Source of the DNA: Glomus cerebriforme
Taxonomy: Eukaryota > Glomeromycota > Glomeromycetes > Glomerales > Glomeraceae
Assembly (NCBI GenBank): GCA_003550305.1
Contig: QKYT01000172.1
Span: 72,909 to 136,908, forward strand
Direction of reading: 5' to 3'
Length of the DNA: 64,000 nucleotides
Under the pieces are notes generated by a model that searched no databases, was not told the DNA's origin, and saw nothing but the letters and a program-made list of their open reading frames with translations. The position numbers were made by a program, and so were the translations under genes. This document shows positions 54,961 to 64,000 of this stretch, one piece after another; position 1 is the stretch's first letter; every line of letters starts with the position of its first letter.

Positions 54961-57062
54961 TTGTGAGGTAGAATCAATTTGTAGGGTGAGAAAATATTTA
55001 GGTGATGTTAACATGTTATTTATCAGGATGTAAACGACTTGGTCAGAAGATTATAATACCTGAAGTTTTCACATTCTATGAGATTCTCCAACCATTCGTT
55101 TGAACTATAAAATTAGAAAGCAACTTTACTTTATACAGTTAGTTACCTATCCATTTGGACATATTAGTTAACGTCAGATGATGCAAAATGTAAACAAAGC
55201 AAAATCAATGTACTATAATAGAAACGTAATCTATTAATTAGTTTAGTATTTGTAATTATATCATTTCTTGTACCATTAACTTCCGGTTTGATGTTTGGAA
55301 AAGTCATTGTTGGTCCTGTGACAAGTTAGGACATTTATGAAATCGGAAATTACAATCCTTATATTTCTATAACCGCATCTGTGGAAAGTGACAAAGTGTA
55401 AAATTGCTTGATGTATGTTTATATGGATTCCATTTCAGACTCCAGGTAAGTCATCCGACGAACTTCATTCTTCACACAATTGTGTTAGTTCTTCTTAGAA
55501 ACCGTTCCCACAAAGTAAGAAGAATGTAAAAAAGATCTAGTTCTGCTCCATTCTCTTGATTTATCTTATGATAATATTCGGCGCATTTGTAACTGTTTTA
55601 GTCACGAACAGAGAATACGTTGCGATATCGATATATACCATTGTTTGGAACATGAAAATAGATAAAAATTTAAAAATCAAGAAACGCGACGAAATAACTA
55701 ATGAAACTGTCTGAAACGTTGGATCATTAGAAACTTACGATATAACGTGACGAAGTGCCAAAATGTACAAATTTTCGTATTAATTAAAAAAATTAGCAGT
55801 TAGATAAACAATGATAATTTCAATACTTATAATCTAAGAATTTAAAAATTACGAATAGTTTAGTTATTACTATAAAACCGAAATAAACAAAATCATGGTA
55901 TGAAAATAGAGTTAGTTCAATGATTGTTTTTAAAAGTTTACTCAGCAGCGAAGTTAACATTGATCTTAAATAATTTTAGAAGATGCGAATGACAAATAAA
56001 CAATTTATAAAATGAGTTATATAATTAATATTAAAAATCTAATCGTTTAAAATCCCGAAACTGAAGTCCAAAATCTAATTATCACGCCCTTAACGGTCTG
56101 CATTATTACCTAAGATAATATGCGACATTAATTTTGGATTTCGTGTGTTTCGAGATTTATGGAATCGAAATACTTCATATTATACAAAAAATCTATCTTC
56201 AGCTTTCTAATCGGTTTAGGCTGTTAAAAAATCCATGTATATCATTATTTTCGTTCATTACATGACTTTAATAATCATGATAAAATTGAAAATTGGATTT
56301 TAAGGAAGACTAGTATCTTTAATATTGCTATAACAATCATTAAATTTTCTTAAATCCCCAAGAATCTTGCGTCTTTCACCTTAACAATTGTTAAAAGTTT
56401 AAAATTTGTAACAATCAATCTCGTACCGTAAGTCCATCACGAGTTCCGCGAAACAATAATCTGAATTCATACAGAAAGTACAGTACATCGTAAGATAAAT
56501 TTACAACCCAGATGACTTCAAATGACCCAAAAGTGACACGTCATTTAAAAATTACATCATGTGATCTCATAATTCTAGCCAAAATTATTAAATTTAAAAT
56601 GTTTAAGCCTAATTCTAACCAGCATTATAGAGTTAATACTGATAATTTTAGTAAAAGTCTTTATACAATTTAACGTTAATAAAGAGATGATCCTAATCTG
56701 CGAACGATGCGATTAATAACAATATTTGAGTATTATTAATTCAGTATTAATTTATTCGATTAGGGCTTTCAAAACTTAATTTATTTGATATCAATGTTTA
56801 ATATAATATCTAATGAAATTATTATCCATAATAAAAACAAGGAAAAAAACTTAATTTGCCTTCCATCGTAAATGGTTTATCTAATATACAATCATATAAA
56901 ACTTTTATCCAATATATATTAATATAAATAATGGTATCATTAGCTAAATCAGAAGCTGACTAGGGTAAAAAAAAACATGATCATTAATTTTGGCCGGAAT
57001 TAAGGTGAACACATAAAAATTACGAAGAAATAAAAATAAAAAATTGAGCTAAGACTTTGTTT
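54961..57062. other. Intergenic DNA between the BTB-SPRY relic and the dehydrogenase
   Basis: About 2.1 kb with no supported gene. 56,520-56,600 contains cgtcatttaaaaattacatc, atgtgatctcataattctag and ccaaaatt, similar to the MITE at 17755-17952, and 56,975-57,010 carries the reverse form (attttggccggaattaa). Confidence 0.4.
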
Positions 57063-58347
57063 TCAAATCATCCCACGATCTTTTAATATTTGTTCTGAAA
57101 CATCCCAAAATTTCTTTACAACTTCTTGATCATTTGCAATTTTATTTGGTTCCTTTTCAATTCCTTCGTGATAGTATTTTCCCGTTTCTTTATTTTCAGG
57201 AAAAATTACAGGATAAAGAGTATTAATAGCACCTTGCTCAGCGGTTTCTCCCATAAACAGAAAAAATAACGATATAACAAGATATCCAAAGGTATCAGAC
57301 GTGTTGTTTACATTTGTTTTAATTACACCAGGATGAAGTGAATATGTTGAAATATCTACATATTTAAAATTTAAGGTTAAAGTACCGTAATAATAAACAA
57401 AAATCATTTTTTTTTCTATAATACTTACTTTCGTTTTGAACTATACGACCTAATTCCTTGGCAATAATAACATTCTTGTTTTTTTTTGAATAGAAACAAT
57501 TTGTTAAAATTAAAAAACCTTAATTATAAAATAAATAAACTTTGATCGAAATTCTTACCATCAATTTAGTATTCGCATAAGCTTTAAGAGGATTCCAATA
57601 AGCACCTTGTTCGAGATTTAGATTATCAAAATCAATTTTACCATCAAAATGAGCAGCTGAACTAGTGAATGCAATTTTTCCAGGTAATTTAGCAGAAACT
57701 GATTTTTTTATTGTATCCAATAACAATAAAGTAAGCAAAAATGGGGATAGATGATTGACCTAATATAATGTATACCGTGTTAAAAACCGAATACTATATG
57801 ACTCGTGAAAAAAAACCAAAATAAATTACCTGAAATTGTGATTCCAAGTTATCTTTTGTTTTATTGATTTCCACACCACCTACGTATCCTACAATATATT
57901 AGATTGAATAAATATAAATATATAAATACGCAAAACATCATGAAAAAACGGTTGTATTTCTTTTTACCTGCATTATTAAATAACATATGTAATTCTCCAA
58001 CTTCATTGATGAATTTATTAGCAAAATTTTTTACACTTTGTAAATCAGCCAAGTCCATTTCCCAAATTTCAACATTATTTGTATGTCCATTAGAAGATTT
58101 AATAAATTCTAATACTTTTTTTCCTTTTTCTTTATTACGAGCTGGTAAAATCAATCGTTTTGGATTAAATCCAGATAAAATTCTTGCCATTTCTTTACCG
58201 ATGCCTTGAAAAATATAATAAAAACATTAATATTGTATGCTTTTATGGTTTAGATTTTGGAAAAAACAATCATTTACCATCAGTTGCACCAGTAAGTATT
58301 ATAACGTATTTTGATAAATCGTATGTATCTAATAATTTGAGTGGCAT
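57063..58347 (-). CDS. Short-chain dehydrogenase/reductase, retinol dehydrogenase-like, six exons
   Basis: NAD(P)-dependent oxidoreductase of the classical SDR family. Exons on the minus strand: 58278-58347, 57968-58204, 57830-57888, 57559-57759, 57429-57474, 57063-57355 (301 residues); all GT-AG junctions keep the frame. The cofactor-binding motif TGATDGIG spans the first junction. It is followed by EMDLADLQSV, the NNAG motif, catalytic Ser in FTSSAAH, catalytic YANTK (Tyr-x3-Lys), and HPGVIKTNVN after the active site. Basic residues in PARNKEKG after the second strand favour NADP(H). A hydrophobic stretch in the last exon (YLVISLFFLFMGE) may be membrane-associated, as in retinol dehydrogenase and WWOX-like enzymes. 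The substrate is unknown; a lipid aldehyde or ketone is plausible. The length is normal for the family. Confidence 0.9.
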
Positions 58348-58846
58348 TATTTTGAAATTTAAAAAAAATCTGATAGTTTAAAAATATTGAGAAAGAGAAA
58401 AGTTTGAGCCTTTAAATACTTTTCTCCACCTCGAAAAAATATGACGCGTTAAAATAAGACATCAATGAACTTACCATTATTGGTTATTCGGCTGATGATC
58501 AATGCAAACTTTATTTCAATAATTTGTAAGCGATCGAATTTATTGGAATGATTAATAACATGAAACATAATTGTCGCTAGTTGCGGCGCACTAATTTTAT
58601 GATTGTGACAATGTATAGTATTCACGACTCCGTAATTTACGAAATAGTCAGAAAATGTTGGTACCAATATTTCGTTAGTGTGGCGTGCTCACAATATTAT
58701 TAAAAATCATTTACATTTAATAAATATTTAATACGTTATAATAACTAATTATACAGATGGTATTTTAAAATTAAAGAAATTCGAATTAATCTAATAATTT
58801 CTGGTATTTTTGTCATTCTTTTTGAAATGAATAAATTAACAAATTA
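58348..58846. other. Intergenic DNA upstream of the dehydrogenase
   Basis: No gene recognised; it should contain the dehydrogenase promoter. Confidence 0.5.
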
Positions 58847-59105
58847 GTGCCGAAACGTTTCGGCTATATGCCGAATCCCAAATACCTTTCGGCATATACA
58901 AGTTGCCGAAATCCAAAAATCCTAAATTTCGATCATTTCCATATTGGAGGTTTGGGATTTCGGCAACGGTTTGGGATTTCGGCATCGATTTGGGATTTCG
59001 GCATCGGTTTGGGATTTTGGATTTGAGATTTCGGCAAATTTCTGAATCGACATTTCGGCATATGCCTAATCCCAAATATGTTTCGGCATAGGTAGGTTTC
59101 GGCAC
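58847..59105. mobile_element. Foldback element with GTGCCGAAAC ends and internal 20-bp tandem repeats
   Basis: The ends are GTGCCGAAACGTTTCGGC and, inverted, GTGCCGAAACCTACCTATGC. Inside, tttgggatttcggcatcg is repeated in tandem (58,963-59,020), and more cggcatat / atatgccg pairs mirror each other. The whole 259 bases can fold back on itself. It directly abuts the MITE at 59115. Confidence 0.75.
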
Positions 59106-59114
59106 CCAAGTTTA

Positions 59115-59304
59115 GTTGTAGCCCATATCCTAAATCAAACTTGGGAAAACATTATATCCGAAACTTGACCATCTCACAAACTAACCCAGTCTTAGATGGT
59201 AGTTTGAGACGTTAAACATTTAAATTTGCTAGCTTTGTTTGTAAATTTCGGACATAGGATTGTCCCAAGTCGGATTTGGGACATGGTTACGTTTGGACTA
59301 CAAC
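59115..59304. mobile_element. MITE, GTTGTAGCCC family, copy 2
   Basis: It runs from gttgtagcccatatcctaaa to gtttggactacaac and follows copy 1 (40336-40568) nearly base for base, with a ~40-base shortfall in total. Confidence 0.8.
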
Positions 59305-59536
59305 AGTAAGTTAATTACATAATACTTCGTGACGCTTTATATGAATGCATCATTATTAAGATTTGATTTAAGGGTTGCACCTGAATTAGTACAACCTTGG
59401 TTGTTTGAATTAGTAATTGAAATTTTATGCTCCACGTATCGTACACGAGACAATTTTTTTCGTTTGTGATCGGATCATATTTATTTTTAATTTTCTCCTC
59501 TATTAAATTTATTTACCTTTTACTTCACAACCAATA
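59305..59536. other. Spacer
   Basis: Short AT-rich spacer between a MITE and a transposase-like relic. Nothing is recognised. Confidence 0.4.
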
Positions 59537-59771
59537 TGAATGAATCAGACTCCGTCCAGTAATGATTCTGATTTCAACAAATTTCTTAACAATATATGAG
59601 TCGATGATGGTTCTAACAGTATAGTAGAAGTTGATTTTGGACATTCCTTACCTAAATTTTACATATGAACATATTAAAGAAAGTTGTGTAAAACTGAGGA
59701 AACATATAATAATGAAGCAAAAAAGAAAACGAAAGCGACTAATCGCATGACATCAATACCTGTTGCAACTA
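59537..59771 (+). pseudogene. N-terminal relic of a BED/hAT-type protein, cut by a MITE
   Basis: From the ATG at 59537, shifting frames read MNESDS, SSNDSDFNKFLNNI, VDDGSNSIVEVDFGHSLPKF and TEETYNNEAKKKTKATNRMT, followed by SIPVATNCKTN. The frame then runs into the MITE at 59772. This acidic-then-basic leader is what I would expect before a BED finger in the hAT-type genes of this fungal group, but that link is from memory and no finger remains here. Confidence 0.35.
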
Positions 59772-59945
59772 ATTGTAAAACAAACTCTACCATGTCCCAA
59801 ATCCGACTTAGGACAATCCTATGTTCGAAATTTTCTCAAACCAAGCTAGTCAGATTTAAAATGCTTAACATCCAAACTAATATTTAAGATGGGACATGGT
59901 CAAGTTTCAGATATAAGATTTTCCCGAGTTCGCGTTTGTAGCGAT
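59772..59945. mobile_element. MITE, GTTGTAGCCC family, copy 3, degraded
   Basis: attgtaaaacaaactctacc, catgtcccaaatccgactta, ggacaatcctatgttcgaaa, then gggacatggtcaagtttcag match copies 1 and 2 read in reverse. The ends are worn. Confidence 0.65.
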
Positions 59946-62029
59946 CAAGCTGATATACAGTATATGATAAATGAATGCATTCTGGAATAAATAGCTATTA
60001 TTTATTATTTTGGAAAACATAGTGATAATATATAATTTTAATATTCAAATTTTCAAATATGATTTTACAATTTTAAATTTTTTTTTTTTTTTTGTTTTGA
60101 CTTTTTGATCGAACTTATGTTTATTAAACATAAAAACTAAACAAAATGTTAAATTAATTAAATTAATAGTAGAATCAATAAAAACCAAATGTTAAATAAT
60201 ATATCTAGCCTTTTTGAATAAAATTTGTCATAAAAATTATAGTCTAAATTAGGAATTCATTTTAATTTCGGCCTAAATTGTGTATAAAAGTTAAAGTATT
60301 GATTTGAAAATCACGCCAAAATAATGTGTAGATTTATAATTTCAGGCCGAATTAAAAATTATAGCCCGAATTAAAACCTGGTTATATATTTATTAAATAT
60401 CGGATTTAAAAACTTGTCACTTAATGAAAGAAAATGAGTTTAGAGTATTACATTATTTTTATAAAAAATATATACAGCAGTAAATGTGAAAAATAAGAGG
60501 CGTATCCCTGTAATTTTACACACAACAAAGAACAACATCATAGTTCTGAGTTCTGACTCCTGAGTTACAGAATGAAGCATCCCCATACATTCAATATTTA
60601 TTTATTCATCATACATGGCAGCAGGAATGATACAAGTTATGAAGCAACTTTTACTAAAGATATAAATTTGGAAAATTTAAGATTGAATAATTGTGAATTA
60701 AGATTTAATCCATGTACATATATATATTTATTTATTTATTAACAAATTTTCTATATATGGTTTACAAATACGCTCTTATTAATGCATAACTCTTTAAATG
60801 CACGCCTTAGTTTTAAACGCTAAATGCATATTCCCTACATTTCCCTCTGTAAAATGTACGTTATACCAAAAATATTTTGTTACTTAATATTGGGTTTCAT
60901 GTATCACTTAAAATCTTATAATTTTGTACCTATAAATGCATATTCCTGAAGGGTGCATGTTGATACTTGATAGTATCAAGGATTCATCGAGAATGTAGTA
61001 TAAATTTGTTATAATAATAAAAATTTATTATATAGTTAAAAGTCGTTAACAATAAAGTGCTTGACTAATAAATTAGTTATGTATGGGTATTATATACTGT
61101 AGGTCGAAGACCGATATTTCCCTATCAAATAACATCTGATTTCGCATAATCACTAATAGTCTAAACAATAATAATTTATGTATGAAGAATTTATTCGTCG
61201 TTATATGTATCATTTAATTGTTCTTACTATTATCAGTTTTATTAAATGTAATTTTCAAATTGATTTTTATCTTTTGTTATTACTTGAGATTATGAAGCTC
61301 GAATTTGTTAAACACATTCACTAGGCAATAAACTTTTAAAATGGTAATTGTAAAGGCATTATTCACAAAAAAAGAATTATTTCCGATTTTCAAGTGATCA
61401 ATTGTGACGAAGATAAATTCGAAGACAAAACATGCATTTTTAAAATGAAATAGCATTACATGAATAATGTGGCTCATTAATTCTGCCCAATAGAAATATG
61501 TAAATACGATTACTATAATAAAAAGGTACAGTATATTACGGAAAATCGAGGAAAAATAGCAACGAGCTCACTTACAAAGAGATAATTTTAAAAATAAAGT
61601 AAAAGCTATCGGAATGACATTAATCCGCTCCATAAATCGGATAATTGGCTTGATATTTTATCAAAAAAAAATCTTGCCGAAATACTGTATGTACGATGTA
61701 CCGACCATAACACTATCCAAGCTTAAACAACTCCATTTCTGCAACAGAAGTGGTCACACATCATACTTACTAATTTTTGTAAGAACAAAACTAGTAAATC
61801 TTGACGAGGATGAGTTAGGAATTAGCCGGGACCTATTTTGCTTGAAATTTTACATTTTATATATTTTATATCAATTGGAGCTGTGTCCAATATAATTATG
61901 AGATAAGCAATATTTCATTATTCATCGTATCAAATGCTGGAGGCGTCTTACTAAATTCAGAAATTGTGCAAAAGTATTTTTAAAATTTCGCTCGTAAGCG
62001 AATACTCTTCCATATCGAGGTTCAAATGA
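59946..62029. other. AT-rich intergenic DNA
   Basis: 60,255-60,385 contains several ggccgaattaaaa / ttttaatttcggcc motifs in inverted arrangement, perhaps another worn MITE. 60,715-60,745 is a short TATT microsatellite. Frames at 61280-61477 and 61614-61895 show no domain. Confidence 0.4.
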
Positions 62030-62538
62030 TATGGTCTTATAGGGCTGCGAAATCAATCACGGCTTATGCCGTATGCATTTTTTTTAATTTCGACAAATGC
62101 CGTAACGCCGATATATACTGTATGGTCTACCTCCTTATGGAAATTTCTAACAGGTACAGTTCGATCACAATCTCGCATATTCACTGCAGAATCTCCCAAA
62201 TTTTTATTAATAAAAAATAATTTTGACTTTAAATTTGGTGAAATTTTGAAATTATTTTTCGTCCCACGAAAGTGTTAAATAACTTCTGGAGGTTGGTTAT
62301 TTGTTGTAATATATTTAAAATCAGAGATTTGTGGATGGATGATTGAAATTTTGGTTACAAACAAGGTGGAAGGGGTTATTCCTACACCATTAGTTAGTAA
62401 ATTATTCATTACAATAAGTGAATCATTATATTTACATACATTTATAATCAATGACATCGAGTAAAGCATTTTTGTAAGTGGTGGAACGAACAATATAATA
62501 TTGCAGAAAATATTGATGAGCTTTTTGATCATGTACAT
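62030..62538 (-). pseudogene. Coding-like frame with one internal stop, unrecognised
   Basis: On the minus strand one frame runs from 62538 to about 62030 with a single internal TAA (62275-62277). Before the stop it reads TKISIIHPQISDFKYITTNN, QPPEVI; after it HFRGTKNNFKISPNLKSKLF, FINKNLGDSAVNMRDCDRTV, PVRNFHKEVDHTVYIGVTAF, VEIKKNAYGI. About 165 codons with one stop is unusual in such AT-rich DNA, and the composition looks protein-like. I do not recognise the family. It may be a pseudogene or two exons of a gene. Confidence 0.35.
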
Positions 62539-62587
62539 GATTCAAAATTTGTTATAATTCTGCCCGAATTTTAATTAATTATATCTT

Positions 62588-62740
62588 CACCAACAAAATT
62601 TTACTTTTTCATTGGGACAAAATTTTTGGTAGGTGAAATCATATTTGTCACGCATTATTTGTCACACATTAATTCCTAACGTCACACGTAATGCCGTAAT
62701 GCCGGCCAAAATGTCACGTGAAAGTGAAATTTTGTTGGTG
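62588..62740. mobile_element. MITE with CACCAACAAAATTT ends
   Basis: Left caccaacaaaattttacttt and inverted right caccaacaaaatttcacttt match over about 19 bases. The interior has tcacgcattatttgtcacac and cgtaatgccggccaaaatg, sharing the GCCGGCCAAAAT-type motif with other copies in the window. Confidence 0.75.
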
Positions 62741-64000
62741 ATACTGTGGATAAATTGTCAATCATTATGAAATCACGTGGAATCTTTTTACTACCCCCCT
62801 AAAAATGAATTATGACAATAGTGGGGTACCAATATCTTGGAAATAACCTAGTTTATTAAGTTAATTATTATTAATATTTATAAAACTATTTTAATTTTAA
62901 AATTTATTTCGATAAACATGGGTTAAATATTTAATTAAAGTTTTATTTATTTAATCCGGTTATTTTTCGACAAAAAAAGTATTTTGCATATGTGGCTTTT
63001 TATTCCTGCAAACACAGAACAATGATCTGTCCGGGTTTTGTTTATCCCGTGCCATAAACGCTTCGCCGCCAAATCCGTACTACGTATGATAATCATAATA
63101 AATTAAACTATATAAAACCTATATATCAAATATGACGAGAAAGTCAATACAATTTTTTTTATTGGATGAAATTATTTCAATGAAGATTTTGCCAATTTTT
63201 TTTGACCACGAATCAAGACCACGCTTCTAAAAAAAACAAATAACAGACAAGAGTTTCACAGAACTAATTTTTTATTAAAACGCCATATGTGGTTTAGTTT
63301 ATAAGCTTATATAATATCAATATAATTATAATAGATATCATAAAAAAAAAAAAAAAATCATGAAACCGAAAAAAAAAGAAATAAATCTATTTAAGGTAAA
63401 TTTCAAGTATTATCCGTCTCATGATATATCTTTGTAATGTTTTTCATGGTCTGTCACGTTTGCCTACAAGTTTACATTACAAATTTTTTTGTTTTTATTG
63501 GCGGTCCCTTCATATTAGCTAAATACGGTTATTACAAATTTGTTCTTTATGTTTAGTCAATTTTATTTATTATTATTTTAAGAAATAAACAAAAAACTAA
63601 AACTATTTTAGATTTTAAAGATTCTTTTCTCAGTCAAAATGACGTTTCGTTTTAGCGGAAAAAAGCAATTCTTTTTATTTTCTTTACAAACAAAAACTAT
63701 GAAAAGTTCGTTCGAAATCGTAAATTATTTTTAATTATTATTTTATTTCTCTTGGATGCAAATTTATCGTTCTTATACGATCAGGTGCTATTTTCTTATG
63801 CGATGCATATTTGTTTATACTGTATATAGGTCGTATAAGAAATATGTCGTACACGTATAAGACGCCTCTTGGATTGGATAATAAACAAATAAAATTTGAT
63901 CAATTTTAAATTTTTAATTCTAAAAATAATAAAATAATAATAACAATTAATAATAATAAAAATAATAAGAATAATAAAAATAATTTATTATAAAAAATAA
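62741..64000. other. AT-rich right end of the window
   Basis: No gene recognised. From 63,912 to the end the sequence is an imperfect AAT/ATA trinucleotide repeat. Confidence 0.5.

Noticed and set aside
58836..59105. 89-codon minus-strand frame with PKS repeats
   Set aside because: It is a translation of the foldback element with its tandem units.
1..64000. CRISPR array or bacterial operon
   Set aside because: No regularly spaced short repeats with unique spacers; genes have spliceosomal introns and eukaryotic domains.

Overview
The window looks like nuclear DNA of an arbuscular mycorrhizal fungus, most likely Rhizophagus or a close relative (Glomeromycotina). This is inferred from four things: the very AT-rich background, genes with many short GT-AG introns, families that are strongly expanded in these fungi (BTB, BTB-SPRY, F-box, a kinase with an N-terminal zinc ribbon), and a dense mix of decayed hAT, MULE, Tc1, Helitron and LINE remnants. 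No rRNA, tRNA or CRISPR array was found.

Region by region. 1-19,400 is a gene-free transposon graveyard. It holds a hAT pseudogene, a Helitron-like element, a DDE transposase remnant, nested MITEs, a ~1.4-kb imperfect palindrome, two Tc1 copies, and one large MULE split by a Tc1 insertion and by a ~108-bp satellite array that itself carries two MITEs. 19,400-29,400 is gene-dense. It has a secreted precursor with four KR sites, a BTB gene, a tail-to-tail pair of paralogous genes with a PB1-like C-terminus, and a tRNA-dihydrouridine(47) synthase (DUS3) with about 18 exons. 29,400-36,300 is gene-poor, with a possible 53-residue spliced gene, a MITE and a decayed coiled-coil-type gene. 36,300-46,000 holds an unknown 276-residue gene, a small membrane protein, a kinase with two frameshifts and an F-box protein. 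46,000-50,700 holds a DNA polymerase B fragment, a 132-bp repeat, an RNase H fragment and a pogo-like MITE. 50,700-58,400 holds a second BTB gene, a BTB-BACK-SPRY gene flanked by relics of itself, and a six-exon short-chain dehydrogenase. 58,400-64,000 is mostly MITEs and AT-rich DNA.

The genes do not form one pathway. BTB, BTB-SPRY and F-box proteins are all typical substrate adaptors of cullin-RING ubiquitin ligases, so ubiquitin signalling is the commonest theme. DUS3 is a conserved housekeeping tRNA modification enzyme. The observations most worth following up are the KR-processed secreted precursor, the large palindrome, the tail-to-tail PB1 pair and the satellite array lying inside a MULE.
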